DNA of 64,000 nucleotides from NCBI GenBank assembly GCA_024234875.1, contig JACKNM010000005.1, forward strand, positions 62,001 to 126,000, in the 5' to 3' direction. Both the position numbers and the translations under genes were made by a program. Under the pieces are notes generated by a model that saw only the letters and a list, made by a program, of their open reading frames with translations, ran no database searches and had not been told where the DNA came from. The first letter of the stretch is position 1. Every line of letters begins with the position of its first letter. Origin of the DNA: Ectothiorhodospiraceae bacterium. Its GTDB lineage: Bacteria; Pseudomonadota; Gammaproteobacteria; HK1. Below are positions 17,963-25,625 of the stretch, one piece after another.

Positions 17963-19045
17963 TCATCGCGCGCGTGGGTCCACCAGCTGGTAGAGCAGGT
18001 CGGAGAGGAGGTTGAGGCTCACGAACACGCAGCCGACCACGATCGTCCCGCCGAGCACCGCGTTCATGTCGGCGTTGAACAGCGACTGGGTGATGTAGAG
18101 GCCGATGCCCGGCCATGCGAACACGGTCTCGGTCAGGACCGCGCCTTCCAGCAGGTAGGCATAGGACAGGGCGACCACGGTGATCAGCGGCACCAGGATG
18201 TTGCCGAGCGCGTGGCGCCAGATCACGCGGCGCTCGGACATGCCCTTGACCCGTGCGGTGATCACGTACTCCTGCCCGAGCTGGTCGAGCATGAAGCTGC
18301 GGGTCATGCGCGCGATGTAGGCGAGCGAGTAGTAGCCGAGCAACGTGGCGGGGAGCGCGATGTGGGAGAACGCGTTCCTGAAGATCTCCCATTCGCCGGC
18401 CAGCGCACTGTCGAGCAGTAGCAGCCCGGTGCGCGACTCGACCATGCCCTCGTAGAAGAACTCGAGCCGACCCGGGCCGGATACCCAGCCGAGGTTCGCG
18501 TAGAAGACGAGCAGGCCCACCAGGCCGAGCCAGAACACCGGCACCGAGTAGCCGATGAGGCCGACGAACCGCACCACGTGGTCCGGCCAGCGCCCGCGGT
18601 GGACCGCTGCCAGCACCCCGAACGGAATGCCGAGAGCGACGCCGATGATCGTCGCCACCGTCGCCAGCTCGAGCGTCGCCGGGAAGAAGTGGAGGATGTC
18701 GGTGAGCACCGGCTTGGAGGTGAGCACCGAGGTGCCGAGGTCGCCCCGGAGCAGGCCGGTCAGGTAGTCCCAGTACTGGACGACGAGGGGCTGGTCGAGA
18801 CCGAGCTCCCTGTATACGCGGTCGTAGGTCGCCTGGGTTGCGCGATTACCGACGATCGCGACCACCGGGTCGATCGGCAGCACGCGACCGATGAGGAACG
18901 TGACGAGGGTCAGCCCCAGGAACGTGAGACAGACCGAGCCGAGTAGCTGGGCGATGCGCCCGAGCTGGCGGCGCCCGAGGAAACGCCCGGCGGAGGGGGG
19001 AACCTCCGCCGGGCGTCGGGCGGCGACTGCGTCATCACCCGCCAA
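17963..19045 (-). CDS. dipeptide/oligopeptide ABC transporter permease (DppB/OppB type), start uncertain
   Basis: Up to 360 residues with six hydrophobic segments; the first runs RIAQLLGSVCLTFLGLTLV, followed by the LPIDP and YVITARVKG segments typical of DppB permeases. The only plausible in-frame start is TTG at 19045, nine bases after the binding-protein stop and without a good ribosome-binding site. A 13-bp perfect hairpin (18984-19015) lies inside the first 20 codons, so translation initiation here is likely weak or structurally controlled. The first 25 or so residues look non-conserved. Confidence 0.85.
   Translation of the reverse strand: MAGDDAVAARRPAEVPPSAGRFLGRRQLGRIAQLLGSVCLTFLGLTLVTFLIGRVLPIDPVVAIVGNRATQATYDRVYRELGLDQPLVVQYWDYLTGLLRGDLGTSVLTSKPVLTDILHFFPATLELATVATIIGVALGIPFGVLAAVHRGRWPDHVVRFVGLIGYSVPVFWLGLVGLLVFYANLGWVSGPGRLEFFYEGMVESRTGLLLLDSALAGEWEIFRNAFSHIALPATLLGYYSLAYIARMTRSFMLDQLGQEYVITARVKGMSERRVIWRHALGNILVPLITVVALSYAYLLEGAVLTETVFAWPGIGLYITQSLFNADMNAVLGGTIVVGCVFVSLNLLSDLLYQLVDPRAR
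18984..19015 (-). terminator. perfect 13-bp hairpin between binding-protein and permease genes (attenuator or mRNA stabiliser)
   Basis: CGCCCGGCGGAGG, a 6-base loop, and CCTCCGCCGGGCG form a perfect stem. On the transcribed (minus) strand the stem is followed by GTTTCC, a short T-stretch. It lies 40 bases after the stop of the substrate-binding protein gene and within the start of the DppB-type permease frame. Such structures in peptide-transporter operons are known to give more binding protein than permease. Confidence 0.55.
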
Positions 19046-19054
19046 GAGCGCGTT

Positions 19055-20647
19055 CTACTGCTTCTTGACGTTACGGTAGAACACCAGGTCGAAGCTCGGC
19101 CCGGAGACGAAGCCGTCCACGTTCTTGCGCACCGCCGCCTGCGCGATGCTCTGGAACATGAACACGAACGGGGAGTCGGTCTGCACGTTGCGCTGCAGCG
19201 TGAGATACATCTGCTCGCGCTTGGCAGCGTCGACCTCCTTCTTCGCGTCCGCGGTCAGCTTGGTGTTCTCCGGGGTCTCCCACGACCCGCGCCACGCGAT
19301 CACGCCGGTGAGCTTCGCCTCGTCCCGGTTGTCCGGGTTGGACGAGAACGCATCGGCGTTGGAGTGCGGATCGAGGTAGTCCGGGCTCCAGTGGGTGAGG
19401 ATCATCTGGTGCTGACGGCCGCGGTGCTTGGTGTACACGGCCTTCTTCTCGGCCTGCAGGATCTTGACCTTCAGACCGGCCCGGCCCAGCGTGTCCTGCA
19501 CCGACTGCGCGATGTCGGAGTAGGGCGACGAGTTGAACGCGTCCAGCTCCACCTCGAAGCCAGCCGGAACGCCGGCCTCGGCGAGCAGCGCCTTGCCCTT
19601 CTCGATGTCGAGCTTGTACGGGTTCTCGGTCAGCGAGGCGAAGAAGCCGGACGGCCAGAACGACTGGTGGACCTTGAACTGGCCCTCCAGGAAGCTCTTG
19701 GTCATCCCTTCGTAGTCGACCAGCCAGCGCAGGGCCTCGCGGACCTTCGGCTTGCTCAGCACCGGGTCCTTCATGTTGACCTGGAGGTACACCGAGGTGG
19801 CCTTCGGGTCGGTCTGGATGCGGATGTCGGCGTTGCCGGCGAGGCCCTTGACCTGGTCGGCGGAGAGGTTGCGCGCGATGTCGGCGTCGCCCTTCTCCAC
19901 CAACAGGCGCTGGGCGGCGGGCTCCGGGACGTGACGTAGCACCACCCGCTTCATGCCCGGGGCGCCGTGGCGGTAGCCGGGGTTGGCCTCGAACACCACG
20001 CCCTCGTTGGGCTTCCACGACACCAGCTTGAAGGGGCCGGAGCCGGCGGAGTTGGTCTTCAGCCACTCGTAGCCGAGGTCGCCATCCTTCTCGTGCTGCA
20101 TCACGGTCTTCATGTCGACCACCGATGCGACACCCGCCGACAGGACGTTCAGGACGAGGCTCGGCGCCAGGTCCTCGGGGATGTGCAGGCGTAGCGTCAT
20201 GTCGTCGACCCTGGTCACGTGCTGGTCGACGTTGTCCTTGGTCCAGCCGAACTGGTTGAGCAGGAAGACCGGGGTCTTCTCGAGCTTCACCACGCGGGTC
20301 AGCGAGAACACCACGTCGTCGGCGGTGACCGGGTTCCCGGAGTGGAACTTCTGGCCCGGGCGCACCTTCAGGGTGATGGTCTTGCCGTCGGCGCTCACCT
20401 CCCAGCTCTCGGCGACGCCGCCGACCAGCGCCTCGAGGTTCTCCGGCTCGTGCATGGTGATGCGGTCGTAGATGTTGGCGATGACCTCGCCACCGACGAG
20501 CTCGAACACCTCGGCCGGATCGAGCGAGATGATGTCGTCGATGTTGAACGCCATGACCAGCGTGTCGCTCGGCGTGCGCGCGTGCGCGCCGGCGCCGAGC
20601 ACCGCGGTGAGAACCGCGGCCAATGCGTATCGAATCCAGGATCTCAT
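19055..20647 (-). CDS. dipeptide/oligopeptide ABC transporter substrate-binding protein
   Basis: A 530-residue SBP_bac_5 family protein with a Sec signal peptide (MRSWIRY then a hydrophobic core, cleavage near AHA, residues about 22-24) and no lipobox cysteine, so it should be a free periplasmic protein. The conserved LRPGQKF-like segment appears as KVRPGQKFHSG, with SLTR and the SGPF segment typical of DppA/OppA-type receptors. It captures the substrate (peptide, opine or similar) for the four downstream genes. GGGAGGAG stands about eight bases before the ATG at 20647, a much stronger site than at the permease. Substrate not inferable. Confidence 0.92.
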   Translation of the reverse strand: MRSWIRYALAAVLTAVLGAGAHARTPSDTLVMAFNIDDIISLDPAEVFELVGGEVIANIYDRITMHEPENLEALVGGVAESWEVSADGKTITLKVRPGQKFHSGNPVTADDVVFSLTRVVKLEKTPVFLLNQFGWTKDNVDQHVTRVDDMTLRLHIPEDLAPSLVLNVLSAGVASVVDMKTVMQHEKDGDLGYEWLKTNSAGSGPFKLVSWKPNEGVVFEANPGYRHGAPGMKRVVLRHVPEPAAQRLLVEKGDADIARNLSADQVKGLAGNADIRIQTDPKATSVYLQVNMKDPVLSKPKVREALRWLVDYEGMTKSFLEGQFKVHQSFWPSGFFASLTENPYKLDIEKGKALLAEAGVPAGFEVELDAFNSSPYSDIAQSVQDTLGRAGLKVKILQAEKKAVYTKHRGRQHQMILTHWSPDYLDPHSNADAFSSNPDNRDEAKLTGVIAWRGSWETPENTKLTADAKKEVDAAKREQMYLTLQRNVQTDSPFVFMFQSIAQAAVRKNVDGFVSGPSFDLVFYRNVKKQ

Positions 20648-20846
20648 CAGTGGTACTCCTCCCAGTGCGCATGGTGGCGCGAGTGCCTCGCGGGGGCGGC
20701 AGGCGCCCGCTGCGAGCGCGACAGGGTGGCGCCCCCTCGTGGGGGGTGTCAAGCGATGTCGTCGGTGCACGGGGCGCACACGTTGCACCGAGGTTGGGCG
20801 CGCGCGGTGGTCCGCTCTCGGGCGCTCGCGCGGCGGTGGCTGCCCC

Positions 20847-20852
20847 TATACT
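20847..20852 (+). promoter_or_regulatory. possible -10 element for the Ldh2-family reductase gene
   Basis: TATACT sits 38 bases before the ATG at 20890 in the 242-base divergent gap shared with the binding-protein gene. No matching -35 was found. The gap also holds GC-rich short repeats but no clear operator. Confidence 0.35.
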
Positions 20853-20889
20853 TGCGCCCGGATCGAGGGCATGAACGGAGGGGGCGAGG

Positions 20890-21912
20890 ATGAGTGAGCA
20901 GGTGCGATTGACGCTCGAGGAGGTCCGTGGGCTGACCCACGACACGCTGCGGGCCAATGGGCTGTCGGCGGCCCACGCCGATGCGATCACCGAGGTCATC
21001 ACCGCGGCCGAGCGCGACGAGTGCAAGTCGCATGGCTTGTTCCGACTCCCCGGTTACATCGCCTCGGTACGCAGTGGCAAGGTTCGGCCCGACGCGGTAC
21101 CGACGGTCGAGGTGCTGGCACCGTCGGTGGTGCGCGTCGACGGTGGTGGGGGTTACGCACCGCTCGCCTTCCGGACCGGACTGCCTCACCTGGTGGAGCG
21201 CGCCAGATCCCAGGGGCTGGCCGCGCTGGTGATGAACCACATCTTCAACTTCCAGGCGCTGTGGCCGGAGGCGGAGACCCTGGCATCCCAGGGCCTGGTG
21301 GCGTTCGTCTACACCAGCTCGTTCAGCTACGTCGCGCCCGCGGGCGGGACGAAGCCGCTGTTCGGCACCAACCCCATGGCGTTCGGTTGGCCTCGGGCCG
21401 GGCACCCACCGCTGGTGTTCGATCAGGCCTCGAGCGTCAGCGCGCGTGGTGAGATTCAGATCCACCTGCGCGACGGGAAACAGATTCCCGAGGGGTGGGC
21501 GATCGATCCGGACGGCAAGCCGACCACCGATCCGGCCGCGGCGCTGGCCGGTGCCCAGCTCGGCTTCGGCGGCTACAAGGGCGCGTCCATCGCGCTGATG
21601 GTGGAGCTGCTGGCGGGCGCCCTGATCGGTGATCTGTTCGGGTTCGAGACCACGGAACGCGACAACGGAGACGGCGGTGCGCCGGCGGGCGGCGAGCTCG
21701 TCATCGCCATCGATCCGGCGCGCTGCGTCAAGGGCGGGGATCGTGCGGGCCAGCTCGCGCACGCCGAGCAGCTCTTCGCGCGCATCCTCGAGCAGCCCGG
21801 CACCAGGCTGCCCTCCGAGCGTCGCTACCGGGCTCGTGAGCGCACGCCGACCGAGGGCATCGTCATCCCACGCTCGCTCCACGACGAGATCGTGTCGCTG
21901 CGCGGGAGCTGA
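20890..21912 (+). CDS. Ldh2/malate dehydrogenase-family oxidoreductase, likely cyclic-imine (piperideine/pyrroline-2-carboxylate) reductase
   Basis: A 340-residue NAD(P)-dependent enzyme of the Ldh2 family, which has its own fold unlike classical malate dehydrogenases. The segments CKSHGLFRLPGY, LFGTNPMAFGWP and GGYKGASIALMVELLAG are conserved. By recalled similarity it is closest to Pseudomonas DpkA, which reduces delta1-piperideine-2-carboxylate and delta1-pyrroline-2-carboxylate in D-lysine/D-proline or hydroxyproline catabolism. Other family members use ureidoglycolate, malate or sulfolactate, so the substrate is inference. GGAGGGGGCGAGG precedes the ATG. It diverges from the peptide importer, which could bring in its precursor. 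Confidence 0.82.
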   Translation: MSEQVRLTLEEVRGLTHDTLRANGLSAAHADAITEVITAAERDECKSHGLFRLPGYIASVRSGKVRPDAVPTVEVLAPSVVRVDGGGGYAPLAFRTGLPHLVERARSQGLAALVMNHIFNFQALWPEAETLASQGLVAFVYTSSFSYVAPAGGTKPLFGTNPMAFGWPRAGHPPLVFDQASSVSARGEIQIHLRDGKQIPEGWAIDPDGKPTTDPAAALAGAQLGFGGYKGASIALMVELLAGALIGDLFGFETTERDNGDGGAPAGGELVIAIDPARCVKGGDRAGQLAHAEQLFARILEQPGTRLPSERRYRARERTPTEGIVIPRSLHDEIVSLRGS

Positions 21913-21924
21913 CGCACCCGGCGG

Positions 21925-22920
21925 TCAGCCGGCGCACTCGTCCGCCGTCGCCCGCGGCCGGTCGGTGGTCCGCGGGTCGTCGTCGACCGGATGCGTCTCG
22001 AAGCGCTCGACCAGGAAGTCGACGAACGCCCGCAGCTTGGCGGAGACGTGGCGGCGGGACGGGTAGACCGCGTAGATGCCGGAGTCGATGGCGCTCGGGC
22101 TGACGCGGTGCTCGGGCAGCACCGCCACCAGGCGTCCGCTGCGCAGCTCGTCGACCACCATCCACACCGGGACCAGGACCAGGCCGTGGCCGGCGAGCGC
22201 GGCATCGAGCAGCGTCTCGGCGGTGTTCGCCTCGAGCCGACCACCGACCGTCACCTCCTCGATGGCACCGTCTGGACCCTGGATGCGCCAGACGCTCGCC
22301 CCCTGGCGCCAGACCGTGCTCGACTGGTGGAACCGGAAAGTCAGGCACTCATGGCCGGCGAGCGCGGCGGCGTCGTCGGGCGTGCCGTGCGCGGCGAGGT
22401 AGGCGGGGCTCGCGCAGATCACGCGGCGCATCGGCGCCAGACGGCGGGCGACCAGTCCCGAGTCGTGGAGCGCGCCGATACGCACCGCCACGTCGAACCC
22501 CTCCTCGACCAGATCGACGACCTGGTCGGTGGTCCATAGCTCGACCGCCACCGCCGGGTGGCGGCACAGGAACGCCGCCACCGCCGGTGAGATGTGCACG
22601 CGACCGAAGGTCACCGGTGCGGTCACGCGTAGCAGCCCGCGCGGTTCCTCCTCGAGGTCGAGGATCTCCCGCCGGGCCTCCTCCACCTCGCCGAGGATGC
22701 GCGAGGCGTGGTCGAGGTAGCGGTGCCCCGCCTCGGTGAGGCCGAGGCGCCGGGTCGTGCGCTGGAGCAGGCGAGCCCCGAGCGCGTCCTCGAGCGCGGA
22801 AATCTGCCGCGACACCGACGACACCCCGACCCCCAGCTCCTTGGCCGCGGCGCTGAAGCTCCCCGCTCTGGCGACTCTCACGAAGGACTCGATCCCGGCC
22901 AGGGTCTCGTTGGTCGGCAC
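21925..22920 (-). CDS. LysR-family transcriptional regulator
   Basis: A 331-residue regulator. The N-terminal winged helix-turn-helix (residues about 4-63: GSFSAAAKELGVGVSSVSRQ, then LLQRTTRRLGLTEAG) is followed by a LysR substrate-binding domain. Sequence style matches the large AaeR/DmlR-type group. The open frame extends far upstream, but that part is not LysR-like. GTG at 22920 is chosen because AGGAG lies ten bases before it and homology starts a few codons later. It is convergent with the Ldh2-family gene (12-base gap) and divergent from a small ORF; likely targets are the divergent gene and its own promoter. Confidence 0.88.
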   Translation of the reverse strand: MPTNETLAGIESFVRVARAGSFSAAAKELGVGVSSVSRQISALEDALGARLLQRTTRRLGLTEAGHRYLDHASRILGEVEEARREILDLEEEPRGLLRVTAPVTFGRVHISPAVAAFLCRHPAVAVELWTTDQVVDLVEEGFDVAVRIGALHDSGLVARRLAPMRRVICASPAYLAAHGTPDDAAALAGHECLTFRFHQSSTVWRQGASVWRIQGPDGAIEEVTVGGRLEANTAETLLDAALAGHGLVLVPVWMVVDELRSGRLVAVLPEHRVSPSAIDSGIYAVYPSRRHVSAKLRAFVDFLVERFETHPVDDDPRTTDRPRATADECAG

Positions 22921-22943
22921 GGACGGCGTACTCCTGATTGTTT

Positions 22944-23015
22944 CCGAATGCGCAATTGTTCTTGGCGGCCATTCGGCGTTGCGGCTGGCTAAAGCAAAGG
23001 TATATTGCGTCGCAA
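22944..23015. promoter_or_regulatory. LysR divergent control region: inverted repeats and an AT-rich promoter
   Basis: This is the most AT-rich stretch nearby. It holds CCGAATG (22944-22950) and CATTCGG (22970-22976) as a 7-bp inverted repeat. It also holds a tight palindrome TTGCG-T-CGCAA (23005-23015) overlapping TATATT (23001-23006), a good -10 for plus-strand transcription. TTGCG-type palindromes fit the LysR T-N11-A box. Likely operators for the adjacent regulator. Confidence 0.5.
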
Positions 23016-23103
23016 CATTGGTGGTATGTGGCAGTGCACCAAACTGCGTGGTGAGCTCACGACCACCGGGCCGCACCTCGAAACACGATGGGAGACAGCA
23101 GAC

Positions 23104-23295
23104 ATGCACGACGAACGATACCTGGATCGCCGGACCGGAACGGGCCTCGAGATCGACTGGGCGCTGGCCGGCGTCAACGCGCGCCGCGAGCAGGCGCGTG
23201 TCCTCGGGGGGCTGCTCGACCGACTGCTGAGCCGCTCGGGTGCGGGCCGCGCCTCGCGGCGCTCCGGTGCTCAGGTGGTTACCCGCGCAACATGA
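23104..23295 (+). CDS. small hypothetical protein, 63 residues
   Basis: A short frame starting MHDERYLDRR, with a GGGAG ribosome-binding site about nine bases before the ATG. The promoter-like TATATT lies about 100 bases upstream and a strong hairpin lies 25 bases after the stop. The sequence is charged and helical (arginine-rich C-terminus) with no signal peptide or known motif. It diverges from the LysR gene and shares its control region, so it may be a LysR-regulated gene. I do not recognise a family. In GC-rich DNA short frames can be accidental, but the RBS, promoter and terminator context supports it. Confidence 0.42.
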   Translation: MHDERYLDRRTGTGLEIDWALAGVNARREQARVLGGLLDRLLSRSGAGRASRRSGAQVVTRAT

Positions 23296-23319
23296 TGCGT
23301 GGGCATTCGAGGCGAGCGA

Positions 23320-23354
23320 CGACGCCCCACGCCGCGCCGCGGCGTGGGGCGTCG
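23320..23354. terminator. 17-bp perfect hairpin, likely bidirectional terminator
   Basis: The two arms, 23320-23336 and 23338-23354, are exact reverse complements (CGACGCCCCACGCCGCG on the left) around one central base. It lies in the 70-base gap between the small ORF and the encapsulin gene, which converge. No T-run follows on either side, as is common in very GC-rich genomes. Confidence 0.6.
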
Positions 23355-23365
23355 GGGCGCAGGCC

Positions 23366-24205
23366 TCAGCTGCGCCCGCCGCGTCGACGCGGGCTGGTGC
23401 CCGCCGTGGTCGGGTAGCGCAGCCAGACCGCCGCCTCCGGCGTGAGCGCCTGGAAGGTGAGCGACTCCTCGATGTAGAGCTCGACGCGTGCGTCGTCGTG
23501 GCTCGCGTAGCCGATCGAGAAGTCGGCGCCCACGGTGAGGCGGAAGTCGCCGCCGCGTTGGCTGACCACGACCGCACCGTCGAGGGCCGGGGCCCATACC
23601 AGCGGGCCGTCGATCAGCTTGCGCACGTGCTGGATCACCGGGTAGCCGGCGTTCGCGGTGCGGGTGAGCGCGGTGTAGCAGCGCGGGCCGAGAGCGATGG
23701 CGTACGGTCCCTCCACGCCGTGGCGACGCAGCTGCTCGAGCGCCGATGCCACCAACTCGGGGTAACGGGTGTAGTCGTCGTCGATCTCGAGTGGATCCGG
23801 CGCGCCGGACAGCACACCGCCGATCTGGCCGGCCTCGAAACCGCGGAACACGATGCCGTCCTCGGCCATCGCCGCGGTGCGCGCAGCCTGCACCACCGGC
23901 TCGAGATCGGCGTCCTCGGCGCCACGGTCGATGCTCTCGAGCTCCCGGCGGTCGAGCGCGAAGGGGATACGCAGCTCGACCAGTGGCAGCGCGCGCCGCA
24001 CCGACGCACGGACGCCCTCCACCGGCGCCGCCGCGTCGGTGGCCCGGCCGGTGCCGATGGCGCAGGCCGCCCATCCGAGCGGGCCGGCGAAATCGAAGAG
24101 CTTTCGCCCGGCGAGCGTGAGCTTGATGGTGCGCACCGCCTCGGCGTCGATCTCGGCCCAGACCCCGGCGCCGAACGGCGCCTGATGCCTTCGCAACCGG
24201 CTCAT
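23366..24205 (-). CDS. enc: encapsulin nanocompartment shell protein (family 1)
   Basis: A 279-residue HK97-fold shell protein of the Linocin-M18/CFP29 family. It self-assembles into an icosahedral compartment that packages a cargo enzyme. Conserved features include the N-terminal APFGAGVWAEID, the RKLFDFAGPLGW segment, the FRGFEAG region and the C-terminal VGADFSIGYASHD and ESLTF stretches. Family members are about 265-290 residues. ATG at 24205 overlaps the cargo gene's stop by four bases (ATGA), so shell and cargo are translationally coupled. The last dozen residues (TSPRRRGGRS) are a basic tail. Confidence 0.93.
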   Translation of the reverse strand: MSRLRRHQAPFGAGVWAEIDAEAVRTIKLTLAGRKLFDFAGPLGWAACAIGTGRATDAAAPVEGVRASVRRALPLVELRIPFALDRRELESIDRGAEDADLEPVVQAARTAAMAEDGIVFRGFEAGQIGGVLSGAPDPLEIDDDYTRYPELVASALEQLRRHGVEGPYAIALGPRCYTALTRTANAGYPVIQHVRKLIDGPLVWAPALDGAVVVSQRGGDFRLTVGADFSIGYASHDDARVELYIEESLTFQALTPEAAVWLRYPTTAGTSPRRRGGRS

Positions 24206-24576
24206 GCCGCACCTCCCGCGCGAAGGCTGCCGATGCCCAGCGACTCGTCCCCGCTGCTCGCCTCCTCGCCGGCCTCGCCCTCGTGCGCGTGCATGATCGG
24301 CCCATCGGTGAACAGGAAGTCGCGCAGATGCTGGTCGAGCGTCGCGTCGCGGCGGCGCAGCCATTCGAGCACCATCGCCGCGTGCTCCTTCTCCTCGTCG
24401 CGGTTGTGCTCGAGGATGGCGCGCAGCTCCGGATCCGTCGCCGCCTCGGCGCGCTGGTGGTACCAGTCGACGGCCTCGAGCTCCTCGAGGACGGAGACCA
24501 CCGCGCGGTGATGATCCTTGGTGGCCTCCGACAGCGCCGCGGGATCCTCGTGTAGTCCTGCACTCGATGCGGTCAT
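24202..24576 (-). CDS. encapsulated ferritin (EncFtn) cargo protein
   Basis: A 124-residue two-helix ferritin-like protein with ferroxidase residues Glu31, Glu32, Glu34, Trp38, Tyr39, Glu61, Glu62 and His65. From memory these fall at the same positions as in Rhodospirillum rubrum EncFtn. It forms an annular decamer that oxidises Fe(II) and feeds iron into the encapsulin shell. The C-terminus carries the shell-targeting peptide SLGIGSLR (about residues 112-119). ATG at 24576 follows GGGGGAGCGAG. First gene of the two-gene operon; the longer open frame upstream is not conserved. Confidence 0.94.
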   Translation of the reverse strand: MTASSAGLHEDPAALSEATKDHHRAVVSVLEELEAVDWYHQRAEAATDPELRAILEHNRDEEKEHAAMVLEWLRRRDATLDQHLRDFLFTDGPIMHAHEGEAGEEASSGDESLGIGSLRAGGAA

Positions 24577-24604
24577 CTCGCTCCCCCTGCCAGGTCCAGC
24601 CCGG

Positions 24605-24631
24605 AGTCTACCAGTCGAGCCCGCGGCGCAA
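24605..24631 (-). promoter_or_regulatory. candidate promoter of the encapsulin operon
   Basis: On the minus strand TTGCGC (24631-24626) and TAGACT (24610-24605) are separated by 15 bases, and the -10 is preceded by TGG (extended -10 form). The start codon is 28 bases beyond the -10. The spacing is slightly short for sigma-70. No Fur or Irr box was recognised. Confidence 0.35.
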
Positions 24632-24732
24632 CTGATCCAGGTCGCGAGGCCGCGCGCGGTTCCGGTTGCCGGGGCGAGAGGGCGCATGCATGCTCATCAC
24701 GTTCCCGCTCCGCGCCCCGCTCGGAGGTCTGC

Positions 24733-25407
24733 ATGCAGCAGCCGATTGCCATCGACATCTTCTCCGACGTCATCTGTCCCTGGTGCCGCATCGGCTGGGA
24801 GCGGCTGAAGGTCGCGCTGAGCGCGCCCGGCGCCCCGGTCGCCGCCATTCGCTGGCTGCCGTTCGAGCTCAACCCGGACATGCCGCGCGAGGGCATGGAC
24901 CGGTCGGCCTACCTGAGCGCGAAGTTCGGTGGGCCGCAAGGGGCGGCGCGCGTCTACGAGCGCGTGCGCGAGGCGGCGCGCGGGGACGGCGTCGAGTTCG
25001 CGTTCGAGCGGATCGAGCGCACCCCGAGCACCTTCGACGCGCACCGACTGGTCTGGCTCGGGCAGTGCCACGGGCTCGGCATCCAGGTCAAGGAAGCGCT
25101 GTTCGACCGCTACTTCTCGCGTGGCGACGACATCGGCGAGCGAGCGGTGCTCCTCGACGTCGCCGTCGTTGCCGGTCTCGACCGCGCCGAGAGTGAGGCG
25201 ATGCTCGACGGCACGCGCGGGGCGGAGGAGGTCCGCGGGTTCGAGCAGGCGGCGCAGCGCCTGGGCATCACCGGGGTGCCGTTCTTCGTCGTCGACCGCC
25301 GACTCGGGGTCTCCGGTGCCCAACCGCCGGAGGTGCTGGCCGAGGTCCTGGTGCGGGCGCGGTCGGAGGCGGTCGGCGGCACCGGTCAGGGGGACCCTGC
25401 ATCGTGA
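24733..25407 (+). CDS. DsbA-family oxidoreductase, FrnE/polyketide isomerase-like
   Basis: A 224-residue cytosolic thioredoxin-fold protein with a helical insertion. The active site is CPWC (Cys15, Cys18) directly after strand 1 (IDIFSDVICPWC), and the cis-proline loop is GVPFF near residue 180. No signal peptide is present, unlike periplasmic DsbA. FrnE-like proteins act as cytosolic disulfide oxidoreductases in oxidative stress; the 'polyketide isomerase' name is historical. GGAGGT stands just before the ATG. It diverges from the encapsulin operon and may share stress control with it, which is inference. Confidence 0.88.
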   Translation: MQQPIAIDIFSDVICPWCRIGWERLKVALSAPGAPVAAIRWLPFELNPDMPREGMDRSAYLSAKFGGPQGAARVYERVREAARGDGVEFAFERIERTPSTFDAHRLVWLGQCHGLGIQVKEALFDRYFSRGDDIGERAVLLDVAVVAGLDRAESEAMLDGTRGAEEVRGFEQAAQRLGITGVPFFVVDRRLGVSGAQPPEVLAEVLVRARSEAVGGTGQGDPAS

Positions 25408-25479
25408 CCGTCGGGCAGCGGCGGGATTGTCGACATCCTTTACACGGCATCCCACGCGGCCTTTCCGGGCTTCTGATAT

Positions 25480-25508
25480 GTGACTGAATTCGTTGCGTTC
25501 GGTGACTG
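25480..25508. promoter_or_regulatory. direct repeat GTGACTG x2, 22-base period
   Basis: Two copies of GTGACTG (25480-25486 and 25502-25508) lie two helical turns apart in the 218-base gap before the unrecognised membrane protein gene. The sequence around them (TGATATG, GAATTCG) is AT-richer than its surroundings. This fits a regulator-binding region, but no known box is matched. Confidence 0.3.
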
Positions 25509-25625
25509 CGGCTCACATCTTGCACGGTGGCCGCGGGCCGGCCCCGGGAGGTCACCCGCCGCGCACCGCGACGCTCGAGGTGACCGGGGCATGTCCATCG
25601 TCTTGCAGTCCTGGTACGGAAGTTG

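Noticed and set aside
19071..21026. A 651-residue minus-strand frame overlapping the peptide-binding protein
   Set aside because: It is the wrong frame of the same strand; the other frame carries the signal peptide and SBP domain.
23271..24563. A 430-residue minus-strand frame across the encapsulin operon
   Set aside because: Different frame from both encapsulin and its cargo, arginine-rich low complexity; the two real genes overlap by ATGA and have clear family features.
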